A program made the position numbers and the translations under genes. 64,000 bases of DNA. Source: Sorghum bicolor. Lineage: Eukaryota > Streptophyta > Magnoliopsida > Poales > Poaceae. The notes under the pieces were generated by a model, which searched no databases, was not told the DNA's origin, and saw only the letters and a list, made by a program, of their open reading frames with translations. Below, piece after piece: positions 46,455-56,919 of this stretch. The stretch is from NCBI RefSeq assembly GCF_000003195.3, contig NC_012873.2:9261894-9325893 (forward strand), read 5' to 3'. The first letter of the stretch is position 1. Every line of letters begins with the position of its first letter.

Positions 46455-48326
46455 CTACGTAAGCAACTCATCCTCGGACTCCCAATCGTCCACTACAACC
46501 TCCTTACCCATGCTCGCCTCCGCTGCCTTGGCCTCACTGGCCTGTCTCTCGTAGTAAGCCGCCTCTGCCTCTTCTGCGGTCTGAGAGTATAACTGTCCCT
46601 CTTCCTCGGTCATGTCTATTGGCCACCATGAGTCGAACACCGGTGTCTTCTGGTTGTGGTATGCAGCCTCACCCTCCTCTAAGCCACCGACAGGCATCGG
46701 TCCTGACGCCTCACCCTCCTCTGCAAGACGAAGTAGCTCGCCTATCCTTCCCATTTCATAGTCAAGCTCGTCCTGAGGGTACCCCAAATCTTTGGCAAGA
46801 CGAATGAGGTCGCCTATCCTCCTGGTGTCGTCGTCTTCCTCCGCCTCGGCCTCCTCTTCGACCACAATTGGACGACTAGCGGTGCCACCAACTCCAACAT
46901 CCCGCCCTAATATCCTATTCTCCGTGTACTTAGCACGACCCACATCTGCTTGCCAGTTCCCGGTGCATCCAATCTCTGTAAGTACAAAATTCAAAGAATT
47001 AATAACATGTTCATTCCAGAGAAACAAAAAGTTTGACTTTCAGAAATGGAATGACTCACTCGCACATAATGAGGCAATAGTATCGTTCAAGCCTTGCATC
47101 TCAGCTCTCTCAGCCTCCTCCGCAGCCTTCCTTGCATCCTCTTCAGCCTTCATTGCCCGGTACTCCTCTATCTCCTTTTCTCTCTCCTCGGACCACTTCT
47201 TCCATGCAAATACTCGCAGGGTTACGAACACGCAACTCTTGGGCCCATGCAAGCATTTTTCTTCTTATGGTCCTTCACGAAATCAGTGACGTAGTTTGCA
47301 GGATAACCTCTCATCTTGCGAACTGCTACTCTTGTCTTATACTCATCTTTGAACTTAAACACATCATCAGATGATTCCCACTTGCATTTCTGAGTGCTTT
47401 GTTACGGGAAGTATATGAATACAAAGTTAGCGTACAAAAACAAATATATGAGTACAATAGTACTAAATGTGCACAGTCCTAGCAAACCTCATCATAGTCG
47501 ATCATGTGGCCACAGAAGTGCCCAATCCCAAGACCTGAAGGGACTAGGCCGTAGCTAGCTTCAACACCACATTTGCACATCACGGGAGGCGCAATAGACC
47601 TCTGTTTCTTCTTCCACTCTGGAACATCCTCCTGCTTCTTAGGCTCTGGCCAATGGCTCTTTGGACCATAGATCCACTCCGCGAAACGACACTTTTGAAA
47701 ATCACAATCCTACAAAAACAACACATTAGAACACACATATACGAACTGACATTTGAAGATTGACTCAAAACTTACTTCACGCCGCAGAGGACAAATGAAC
47801 TCTTGTTCATTCCGTGGATTTATCACGGCTTGTTCTCCGCAATGACACTTTGGAGCATCCTCGAGTCACCGTGCAGAGGCGACGGCCTTCTCTTCCTCCG
47901 TCATAGGAGGAGGGTTAGGGGGGGCGGAACCCAGCGAGTAAACAACTCACGTTTGCAATGATCAATGCCGGGGTAGAAAAGCAGAATTCTTGGGTCAAAC
48001 TTGTTCGGCCCGTCGATCCATTGGAAGAAAAAGCACCGGAAGTAGGGCTACAAAAGAGTTTCAATTGTCTCATTGGGAATAAAACATCAAAAACCAATAA
48101 GAAAAACAGAGAGCACAGTGACTTACGCTACAACTATAACATGTATAGAAGCAACGTGCCGCAGTATCCGGATGTCTCGACTGGCTCACGTGTGCCGGAT
48201 GTCCACAATCACAGTTAGGAATAGGTTCCTCGGGAGGCACGAGGGCATCCTTACAAGAAACATCGGGGTACAACTCTCTAGGACGACCCTTTTTCGCCAA
48301 ATCGACTCACGATACGAGTCCTCCAT
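46455..48326 (-). pseudogene. GRF-type zinc-finger gene carried by the MULE
   Basis: Read on the minus strand from ATG 48326. An early one-base shift (about 48302) precedes GRPRELYPDVSCKDALVPPE. A first GRF finger (CDCGHPAHVSQSRHP ... RCFYTC / FFFQWIDGPNKFDPRILLF) spans 48230-47960 with an intron. A second GRF-like finger (PKCHCGEQAVINPRNEQEFI ... CDFQKCRFAEWIYGPKSHWP) follows at 47860-47660, and a third Cys motif (MCKCGVEASYGLVPSGLGIG) at about 47570. Then come a Lys/Glu coiled coil (EEREKEIEEYRAMKAEEDAR) and an acidic C-terminus ending at 46455. A TGA at about 47866 interrupts it. GRF fingers bind single-stranded nucleic acid in other proteins; the role here is unknown. Confidence 0.7.
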
Positions 48327-48649
48327 CTAAAAACGCGAAAATAATTCAACACAAATCACATAACTAAACAAACTAATAAAATATAACTAAACAAACTAAC
48401 GTAACAAGAAATTTACTAAACATATTATAACTAAACAAAGGAACTAAATTAAACTATAAAAACATAAAGTAATAAGAAATTACCTTCTTCAAACGAGGGG
48501 TGGCCGCGAAATAGACCGGGAACGGCCGGCCGCAGCGGGGAGGGGCGCCGGGGAGGGAGAATGGGGGTGAACGACGACGGGGAGGAACACTAGAGAAGAG
48601 AGGCGCTCGGGTGTGAGAGAGGGAGAGAAATGACCGTAAAGTGGGCTCT

Positions 48650-48910
48650 CGGCTGGTTTTGAAGGGCGCGGGCATACCCCGCCATGATCCACGGTGGGGT
48701 CCCCCTACCCCGCCATGATCCACGGCGGGGTCCACGTTAGCCAGCCCCGCCAGCCGGGAGCCACGTGGCAGCCCTACCCCGCCGCCATGCATGCGGGGTG
48801 GAGTAGATTTGCCCCGCCATGCATGGTGGTGGGGCCAAACGGCCTAGTTTTAAAAAAAATCATAACTGGATCAAATTTGAAATTTGTTTTAAATTTGGGC
48901 TAAAAAAAAT
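48650..48910. repeat. Right terminal inverted repeat of the MULE
   Basis: Mirror of the left end, with TACCCCGCCATGATCCACGG repeated twice, GCCACGTGGCA, and GCCCCGCCATGCATGG. It ends AAATTTGGGCTAAAAAAAAT at 48910, followed by the TSD. Confidence 0.85.
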
Positions 48911-48919
48911 CGCTCCCTA

Positions 48920-49370
48920 CGCCTGTTTCTTTCTCTGACCTCTCTTGCCTCTTTTATGCATGCACTGATGCATAGACTGCAGATAGTCGTTTTTGCCTAT
49001 ACTACATAGTAGCCAACTTTAACTAGGAGTAATTAATTAACTAACTGCAAATGTGCATCGATCAACCAATCTAGGAGAACGGTTGTGTTGCCTTAAGGAT
49101 AGGACATACATGCTAAATTCACACACTGCTTCAAGGTGCAAGACTATGACAGCACGCTACTGAGTATTTCATCTGTTTCAAATTGTAAGTCGTTTTAATT
49201 TTATTTTCATCTATTTTGCTATGTATAGACATATTATTATATCTAGATGCATAACAAAATGGATATATCAAAAAAGTCAAAGCGACTTATAATTTGGAAC
49301 AGAGGGAGTACTAAGCACGAAGCTTCTGGGTAGTGTACTTGTGATCGAATGGGTGTGCTAGCTAACAACG
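48920..49370 (-). other. Relict duplicate of the STIG1 5' flank
   Basis: Aligns with 51380-51690, upstream of the intact STIG1 gene. Shared blocks include CTGTTTCTTTCT, CCAACTTTAACTAGGAGTAA (GTCAACTTTAACTGGGAGTAA in the other copy), CATGCTAAATTC, AAGGTGCAAGACTA and GTGTACTTGTGATC. The MULE TSD region continues the match on its far side (37495-37535: GCTACGTGC...GCTCCGC), where the ATG equivalent is lost. A Stowaway-like MITE (49165-49309) is inserted in it. Confidence 0.75.
49165..49309. mobile_element. Stowaway-like MITE (diverged)
   Basis: Ends TTTCATCTGTTTCAAATTGTAAGTCG and CGACTTATAATTTGGAACAGAGGGAGTA are imperfect inverted repeats of the CTCCCTC-type Stowaway family. Confidence 0.75.
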
Positions 49371-50218
49371 CTGGATAAAGTCATTCTGACATTTTGTTGA
49401 CTTCCAACTCTCATTTTTTTTTCTCCTCTCATGTATGGGTCACTAAACGCCAAGAGCTAGTTTGAATTAAGCATCTTCATAGGGATCACAAGAGATTGGA
49501 TTGAAGAGATTATTGGCGCTAAGCTTGTGGAGGAGAGAAAGGGTGTCGATAGAGGGGGGAGGACTAGAACTTAGTCATGCCCTCGCAACTACTAATGGAG
49601 TGGGGGGAGCCATATCAACGAGAAAAGACAAAGTGCGGCAGACAATGCGGGTAGGTCTGTGAGAAGCACGCCCACGAGATCTAGCATTAGTTAAGGGCTA
49701 GTTTAGGTGGAGGCCTGCTGGGCTTGTTTGGCCTAGGCAAGCAATCTTGGCCTCATACCATCAAAATTGGACACCTGAGATCTTTAATTCGTCCAAGCAG
49801 ATTTCTAAAGCATTCATCCAAACAGGTCCAAAGAAAAGAGTTGGGAGATGGGGGAAGGCGCTCCGCGACTAACAAGTAGGTTTCACATGTAAGTGATTGT
49901 AATTAAGAAAATAGTTTTCTCACTCTATTGTAGGACAACTCTCTCAAACCTTGAAAAGACACTTGAGGTTTCCTAACATCATTTTTTAGGGCAAAGTGTC
50001 ATCCTTGTGTTAGAGATGCTCTCGATTCGTTTCCCCATCTTTCATGAGAAGCTCCATAACCGAAAGGGTGAAGGTAATGAAAGACCTCGTCTAAAACTCA
50101 AAATGTGTCAAGTGAAATATAACTCAGTGCCTGCATTATTCAGATAAAACTAGTTTTTCCCAGCATTTAATCAACAAAACCAAGGTGATTGAAATCGTTA
50201 GACATGAACAACAACATA
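49371..50218. other. Intergenic, nothing recognised
   Basis: No ORF, RNA gene or clear repeat supported by the sequence. Confidence 0.5.
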
Positions 50219-50455
50219 CTCCCTCCATCCCAAATTATAAGACGTTTGACTTTTTTTACCCCAAGTTTGATCACTCGTCTTATTCAAAAAGTTTATGCAA
50301 ACATACTCGAATTTAAGTCATTCTTGAAAAACTTTTATTAATACACCAAGCCACAACAAAAAAAAAATAATATTTTACATAAATTTTTGAATAAGACAAG
50401 TAGTTACACTTGGTGTTCAAAAGTCAAACATCTTATAATTTAATTTAGGATGGAT
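50219..50455. mobile_element. Stowaway-like MITE
   Basis: CTCCCTCCATCCCAAATTATAAGACG at the left pairs with CATCTTATAATTTAATTTAGGATGGA at the right. TA dinucleotides lie at both flanks, as for Tc1/mariner-type insertions. Confidence 0.85.
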
Positions 50456-50648
50456 TAAGCAGGTGCTACTACCACACGCTGATTTACAGTTCATACAACC
50501 GTATGAGAGACAGAGAGAAATAATAATGCATATAGAGGATCAGCATGCATCTGCATTCTGCAAAATACAAGAACGCACCTAGCTAGCGGAGAGTCGCAGC
50601 ATGCATCTAATCGTGTCGGTACACGGTACACGAGCTGTGTGTATATAA

Positions 50649-50787
50649 GCCTTGTTTGGATGTAGTCGGATCCGCATCAATCTACATGTGTTGGAGTGGA
50701 TTGGAGTAGAAATTGAATTAAATTTCACCTCAATCCACTCCAACACATGTGGATTGAGGCGAATCCGACAACATCCAAACAAGACCT
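50649..50787. mobile_element. Hairpin MITE downstream of STIG1
   Basis: CCTTGTTTGGATGTAGTCGG at the left and CCGACAACATCCAAACAAGA at the right. Almost the whole 138 bp is a palindrome (CTACATGTGTTGGAGTGGAT opposite ATCCACTCCAACACATGTGG-like sequence). Confidence 0.85.
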
Positions 50788-50849
50788 TATATGGACCTCA
50801 ACCATATGCATGCATGCGGCGTTTAGGCGTTGTAGATCACCGAATTTTA

Positions 50850-51353
50850 TTAAGCGTAGCCGCACATGCCGTAGGTGCACGGGAGGCCGTGGGCACAGGC
50901 CCGGCCGCACGCGCCACAGTTCTCCACGTCGTGAGCCACCGCGACGCACCGGCCGGCGCAGCACAGCCGGCCGAACGCGCACCGCTTCCCGCACGCGCCG
51001 CAGTTGCTCGCGCTGGCCAGCACGTCGGTGCACAAGCCGCCGCAGCACCTGATGAGCCGCCGCGGCCGTTCGCCACCACCACCGGCGCCGCCGGAGCACG
51101 CGCCGCCTGCAGGGTACCCACGGCGGCACTCGCGGTGGCGGCCAATCTTCCCCGTAGCCGCCGCGGCCGTGGCGAGGAACCGGCTTGCGGAAGTGCCGCG
51201 GTTATTAGCGCCGCCACCACCGGCGGCCTGATGAACCGCCGGTGCGTTTGCGGCCGCGGCGACTGCGGCGCACAAGATCGTGGCTGCGATTAGGACGGCG
51301 AGGAGCAAGGAGGTTGGGATCACTCGGCCGGCGGAGACGCCTGCCAGTGCCAT
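50850..51353 (-). CDS. STIG1-like secreted cysteine-rich protein
   Basis: Single exon, 167 residues from ATG 51353. A 23-codon upstream in-frame extension is unlikely to be used, because the second Met starts a good signal peptide (VIPTSLLLAVLIAATILCAA). After a variable Ala/Gly-rich segment comes the stigma-specific STIG1 domain: CCGGLCTDVLASASNCGACG, RLCCAGRCVAVAHD, then NCGACGRAC and a C-terminal CTYGMCGYA. The paired NCGACG motifs and CxYGxCGY end are diagnostic. It is secreted; relatives modulate stigma exudate, pollen-tube growth or cell-wall signalling. A TATA-like box lies 60 bp upstream. The downstream flank carries a hairpin MITE. Confidence 0.92.
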   Translation of the reverse strand: MALAGVSAGRVIPTSLLLAVLIAATILCAAVAAAANAPAVHQAAGGGGANNRGTSASRFLATAAAATGKIGRHRECRRGYPAGGACSGGAGGGGERPRRLIRCCGGLCTDVLASASNCGACGKRCAFGRLCCAGRCVAVAHDVENCGACGRACAHGLPCTYGMCGYA

Positions 51354-51411
51354 GCTACGTGCGGCGTGCTCCGCTCCTACGTACCGCCCTGTTTCTTTCT
51401 GAACTTCTCTT

Positions 51412-51420
51412 GTTTTATGC
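51412..51420 (-). promoter_or_regulatory. TATA-like box of STIG1
   Basis: GCATAAAAC on the minus strand, about 60 bp before the ATG. The same element (GCATAAAAG) is kept in the relict duplicate at 48955-48963. Confidence 0.5.
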
Positions 51421-51749
51421 ACAGAGTTGCCTTTGCCTGTACGTAGTCAACTTTAACTGGGAGTAATTAATTAGCTACTGCAAATAATGTGCATTGATCA
51501 ACCGGTCTTGGAGAACGAGTTACGTTTCCGTGAGGATCGGAGGACAAATAAAACATGCTAAATTCGCGCATTGCTGCTTCTTCAAAAGTTGAAGGTGCAA
51601 GACTACTCACTAATGGAGTACTGAACACGAAGTAGCTAGCTAGGCAGTAGGCCAGCAGTGTACTTGTGATCAAAGGGATGTGCATGTGCCGGCTGAACGA
51701 CACGCGTACGTACAAGTGCGCGCAAGGGGTTACCGCCGGCCAAGCTTAA

Positions 51750-52118
51750 GGCCAGTCTCAAAGGGGTTAAGGGTTTCATCAAGATATCATACATATTTAT
51801 TAGAGCGTCATGTCAGCAAAACTGTACTTTTTGCATGAAACGAAGATGAGAGAGAAGGAAGTAGTTTCACCATGGTAAAACCTCGCGGGCGTTGTTTTTC
51901 ACGCGGTGAACGGGATGAAATCCCCACTGAGGGCCAAATCGTTTCACCATTCTGCATGTGATCCAATCATTTTGTAGCAATTAAATACTTTGCTTAGCCT
52001 TGGAAACAACAAAGTAAATGCTTCACTGTTGGAGTTATTTCATAGATGGTTTCATTTCAATCTTTATGACGTGTTGGTATGTGAAACTGTGCAGTGACAC
52101 TATCCACTGAGACTGGCC
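51750..52118. mobile_element. Tourist-like MITE, TSD TAA
   Basis: GGCCAGTCTCA at 51750 and GAGACTGGCC ending 52118 are terminal inverted repeats, flanked by TAA on both sides (51747-51749, 52119-52121). Confidence 0.85.
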
Positions 52119-52135
52119 TAAGAGCCAGGAATATT

Positions 52136-52430
52136 GGGCAGTCTCGTGGGAGTTTCATTGGAGTTTCATTCGCATTAAATAGGTTGTCATATAGATATTT
52201 TGGATGACATGACAATATATTTAAGAAGAGATAAAAGAAATAGGTTTCATCTAGATAAAACTCTATTGGCACGATTACCAACACTCTATGAGTCTTAAAA
52301 TTAAATACCTATACAATTATGGAATGAAACTCTCCACTAAAAGTGAGTGTTTCATCCAAGTTTCATTTTATTTCACATGACATGACAATATTAAAAACAA
52401 CGCTATAAAACTCTCTGCTCACACTGGCGA
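52136..52430. mobile_element. Second MITE of a related type
   Basis: Starts GGGCAGTCTCGTGGGAGTTTCATTGG and ends TCTCTGCTCACACTGGCG. GTTTCAT/ATGAAAC motifs recur in both orientations. Ends are imperfect and no clear TSD is visible. Confidence 0.55.
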
Positions 52431-54119
52431 AACCAAATACTGCTTGATGGCGCATGGCGGAGTTCCAGCGCGTTTCGTTGCACTAGCATGCAGTCGCTTT
52501 TGCATCCTCTTGGCCCGCTAACCAATCGAATGATTTTTGCAATCCGTGGAGCATGGACTGGCCGGATACAACAAACCAATCACGCTCTAGTGAACTGGAT
52601 GCTAAAAAAAAGGAAAGGAGCAAAAGGACGCAGAAAAGAAACCATACCAAGCTTGAGGCCTCATTCTGCTCAGAGTAAATTTTATTTCTAATCTGAACTA
52701 GGTTTCCCCCTTTTTTTTAAAAAAAAAAACTTCACCGGAGGAGAGTGAGTGTCTCACCGAATTCCGTTCCATTGATTCCGACAAACCGATGTACGGAATT
52801 GCAACCCAGCATTGTGCACCCAACATCCAAATCTAAAACTTCTTCTCCTTCTTCGTTTTCCTTTGCACCAAATCCAAAGAGGCAAAGACCCATTCTTCAA
52901 AAAAAAAAAAGGACCCATTACTATTTGTTGGAGTTCTTGGACGACTTGCACTACATGCCTCCTTTGAATGCCACAGCTACCAAAATGGGCTCATAATAAC
53001 CAACAGGACTACAGGACCCACCCACCACCGACAAACTACACTCCATCCGTAGCCCATAGCCCATAGGATCACCAACATGAACTTCAGCTGAAATAAGCTG
53101 CCCTTCTGGCGTTCACCCCACTCAGTCACTCACCGAATGAACTGCACCGTTCAAAACTGGCGGCCACAGAGCAGTAGCAACGTCCCTATAAACTATATGT
53201 CAGGCTCCGGCAGGTCCACGAGAGATCACATGGCATCTCAATCCCATTCTCAGGGCCAATCCAATCACCTTTCACGCAAGTACAGCTGCTGGCCTCGCTG
53301 CGTCCTTTATGCTACCTCCCTGATTGCAAGGCAACCTGGCGTTCGATCAATTTCATTTCTCATCTAGTTGTGCTTTCAGCTGCAACTGCAAATGTCTCTG
53401 AAGTTTTTTTTTTTCCGTGAACAGGAGGTCATTTCTAAGTTCTGCATACGAGATCGATCATGACATAGATGTAATTCAAGAAAGCGGCACATGTATTGCT
53501 CGTGTGCTCATGAATAAAATGCTGCAAACCAACTAATGTTTGGTTGCACATCACAGGCTACAAGCTACATGCATTGGTCATGGCAAGATACAGGCGCGGT
53601 ATGATGGATGAATGCGGCAGCAGTCCACTGCGAAAGCATACTCCTACGCACTAAAAGCTAGGCAGATGCAATCAGAATAAAAACAGAAACGCAGAGGACT
53701 AAGGCAGTAGGCACCACTGCTCTGACCATGCACCAATAAAACTGCAGTGAAAATAACAGTTCGAAACAAGTTACCAGGTGCACCTCTGAAGAAAATCCTG
53801 GACCACATTACTCAGTGAAAATACTAGATTTCTGACAAAATCTGGTCAAATCCTGTGCATTCCAGTTGGACCACAAAAGATTTCAGCTGCTCCACAGTAT
53901 CAGAAGAAGCTCAAGTTGGATGGGATCTCTCATGTTTCAGTTTCAGCTGGACCAGAGAAGCACACCACTGCTTCCATTAATAAGTTTGACAGATTCAGTA
54001 TTTCAATTCAGAGATAAGATCATCGGATCCAGCTCGAGGTAGAGGTAAGTGCACAGAGTAGGTGGCAGGCGCCGATTCCAATTAAATCTTCAGGAGTGCA
54101 GGGAAGAATTCACACCCTG
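52431..54119. other. Intergenic region upstream of PDF1
   Basis: Small open frames (52745-52996, 53137-53367) have no recognisable domain and ordinary composition. An A/T-run near 52710-52735 and an AATAAA-like signal near 53514 are the only notable marks. No gene is called. Confidence 0.45.
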
Positions 54120-54395
54120 TCCAAAGAAATGCTCTCCAAGATCCAGAGAAGCTCTAAGCTGCCACAGCTTTAGTTTCCTTTCAATTTTATGGGACAAGAT
54201 TTTAAGAAAATGATTTGTAAAAAATACTCACAATGTAAGGACTTCATTGTGCAAGCCGAGAGCAATGCCTCGACAAGCTGGACAAACCAAGATCATTAAA
54301 TGGTGGCCAACCACCTAAGCAGTGTGACGAACATGTACAGAACTTTGCATGCATTAGCATAATTGTAACTGTAGAACACCCCTCACTCGTGTGTG

Positions 54396-54404
54396 TATAT
54401 ATAT
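54396..54404 (+). promoter_or_regulatory. TATA box of PDF1
   Basis: TATATATAT about 100 bp before the ATG, after CACCCCTCACTCG. The equivalent in the duplicate (TATTATACAAATATGC near 56815) has decayed. Confidence 0.6.
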
Positions 54405-54499
54405 GAGCCCGAAAGGAGCTGAGTTCAACAACTCAAGCATCCCAAGCTTCTCGGCCAGTTCAGCCACCTACAGTCTTGTCTGTAGACGCTGAGAGCAAG

Positions 54500-55556
54500 A
54501 TGAGCAGCAGCAGGGTTCTTCTTGTCAGTGCTGTCCTGGTGGGGCTCGTCACCCTGAGCTCATGCAGGAGCCTGGGAGAGTTGTCTGAGCAGAAGACCTA
54601 CTCTTCTGCTCCCAGCTGTAATAATTTGATGCTCTGACCCTATTCCTTTTGTCTAACATATATTTATCTGATCAGCCTTCTTATTAGCAGTAGTACTACA
54701 GCCTTTTCAATTACTGTGAAATGCTGTATCCTACGTACTTCACGACTCATGGATGCCAATATTTTAGCTTACACAGCATACAGCACCTGCTAGACTAGAT
54801 AATGCAATTACCAAAAAGATTAGTCTCTCAAACATAAACTGCATGCTTTCTGAACATCAGAGTTATGCAAAGAGAAACAGGTAGCAATTCATGTATCCCT
54901 TGAAATAACAGTTGCTGAACTACATCTTATTACCAGATGGTGGCTCCCCAACTCCTACGTACGGGTCAGGAGGAGGCTACAAGCCAACGCCAACACCAAC
55001 ACCATCTTATGGCACAACACCAACACCATCTTATGGCACAACACCAACACCATCTTACGGCACGACACCAAGCACCCCAAGTACACCTGCCTATGGAGTC
55101 CCTGAAATTCCGAAGCATGGATTTGTTGGATCCTGCGAGTAAGATCCCATATTAATATAGACATGTTAACTATCAAATATCACAGAGCAATAAGCAAATA
55201 TTCTCAAACTGATGTTTTGGTACTGAAACTGCAGCTACTGGAAGAGCCACCCAGACATGATCATTGCAGTTGCTGGATCCCTTGGCAACATTGGCAAGAC
55301 TTTTGGTGCTGCCTGCAGTTTGATCGTCGGCAAGAAGCTTGAGAATCTGCATGATGCACTCTCTAACACCAGAACTGATGGTGTTGGTTCCCTGCTACGT
55401 GAGGGAGCAGCTGCTTACCTCAACTCCATTGTCAACAAGAAGTTTCCTTTTACCACACAGCAGGTGAAGGATTGCATTGTTGTGGCCGTGACCTCTGACG
55501 GTGCTGCTTCTGCCCAGGCTGGGATCTTCAAGAAGGCAAATGAATACCACTACTAG
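54500..55556 (+). CDS. PDF1: Protodermal factor 1-like proline-rich secreted protein
   Basis: Three exons, 54500-54617, 54937-55138 and 55235-55556, with GT-AG introns, give 213 residues. A signal peptide (VLLVSAVLVGLVTLSSC) is followed by a Pro/Thr/Ser/Tyr-rich extensin-like repeat region with tandem PTPSYGTT units (about residues 55-90). The conserved PDF1 tail has GFVGSCDYWKSHPDMIIAVA, then GNIGKTFGAACSLIVGKKLE and a KDCIVVAVTSDGAASAQAG segment. It is probably a cell-wall or extracellular protein of the epidermal (L1) layer, as in PDF1 of other plants. The start is the only ATG before the signal peptide. A decayed tandem copy follows at 56920. Confidence 0.9.
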
Positions 55557-56589
55557 GACATGGATATCTCCTGCCTAGACTATTTCTCTTAATTGATACT
55601 ACCCTTCATTTCTTCCTCTTGATGAATTTTCCTGTATTTTTTTAGTTTGCCGTGTAATGTTACCTCTACGATATGTTGATGAATGTCTTGTGTTTTTGTT
55701 GAATTCTCATGTAATATCATGCCTAATATGTATTGATGACTTTATTGTCGTTTCTTTGGTTCTTCATGAAAATGGAATACCACTGAGGTATGCTGGATGT
55801 ATAGTTGTAAACACTTTGCTGTTGCAGGGTTTGAATCAGAATCGCAACTTCTTCCAACAGTAAAGGATAGATGTAAACAACTCAGGACAGATCGGCATAG
55901 CAGGGCAAGAAAGCTTGAACTTTGAACACAAAAAAACAGTCCTACTCCAGTATTTTCATTATTAGATGTTATATGACAGCTGACTCTTTTGCTGTCTATA
56001 AATCGATAAAGAAACATACAGAAAGGCTTTAAATATCTCACTGAAAAAAAGGGCTAGAACTAATGACAGGTTCCGTCCACTGGATCATGGTGGATGATGA
56101 AGTAATTATACTCATATTTCTCTACTGACATACTAGGAGTTCTGTTGTATGGGTCCGATCTTTGTCTCTCTTTAAAACAAAGTTACGCACTTCTCCTGTG
56201 AGTTAGCTTTTTTTAAAAAAAAAATCTCCTGTATTTGAGAAAAAAAGGGTAACTAACAAACACTGAGAGTTTCCATTTTGAAACAAAGGATGACCATGCA
56301 ATTATTAAAAAGGCCTGAAACAAGTTAGCTAATAAAGTTGAGGAAAAAAAATGCACTGTGGGTGCTTATACTTGCTCATGCTGCATGAGTACTAACTATT
56401 CAACATCTTAAATCACATGGGGATGATTCAGTTCAAAGTTGCTTTATCACAAATGAGACATATAAATTTCGTTAACTGACTTAATGCACATTGTGCGGAT
56501 TAATGTAATGATTGATAGTTAGCATTTAGCAAAGAAACAAGTGAATGCTCTTACAGGGCAAACCAACAGTTATTTATATATTAGCCTGT
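55557..56589. other. PDF1 3' region and inter-unit spacer
   Basis: Contains the 3'UTR (several TGATGAATTT phrases) and AT-rich spacer of the duplicated unit. No further gene. Confidence 0.5.
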
Positions 56590-56919
56590 CCGAAATCTAG
56601 GGAAGCTCTAAGGTACCATATCATCAGTTTCTTTTTCTGCACAATATTTGTAGAAAAGGATTTGCATTAAAATACTCAGTGTAAGCTCTTTACTGTGCTG
56701 TAGTTGACAGAGCAATCAGATCACCACCGCAGCAAGATGAACAAACCAAGATCATTTAATGACGGCCAACCACTGACAGTGTAGTAAGCAATGGAACTGT
56801 AGATCACTGCTCGTATTATACAAATATGCCCGAAAGGAACTCAATTCATCAATTCAAGCTTCTCGGCTAGTTCAGCCACATATCCAGTCTTGTCTGTGCT
56901 GTAGACGTTGAGAGCAAAG

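Larger units (their letters stand above)
37536..48910. mobile_element. Mutator-like element (MULE), 11.4 kb, three genes, 9-bp TSD
   Basis: A perfect 9-bp target duplication CGCTCCCTA flanks it (37527-37535; 48911-48919). Long terminal inverted repeats (about 250 bp) begin with a T-run and TTTTAGCCCAAATTT and carry several CCCCGCCATG-type motifs. Inside are a MuDR transposase and a PMD gene on the + strand and a convergent GRF-zinc-finger gene on the - strand. A solo LTR of 1859 bp is nested in the PMD gene. All three genes have nonsense or frameshift lesions. Without the solo LTR the element is about 9.5 kb. Confidence 0.92.

Noticed and set aside
50652..51293. 213-codon plus-strand frame
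   Set aside because: Antisense to STIG1 and to a hairpin MITE; Ala/Arg-rich with no domain.
53137..53367. 76-codon frame as a small gene
   Set aside because: No domain, no signal peptide, no supporting promoter or splice evidence.
54297..54304. Possible L1 box (TAAATGYA) upstream of PDF1
   Set aside because: The sequence is TAAATGGT, only 6 of 8 matching, so epidermal regulation cannot be claimed from it.
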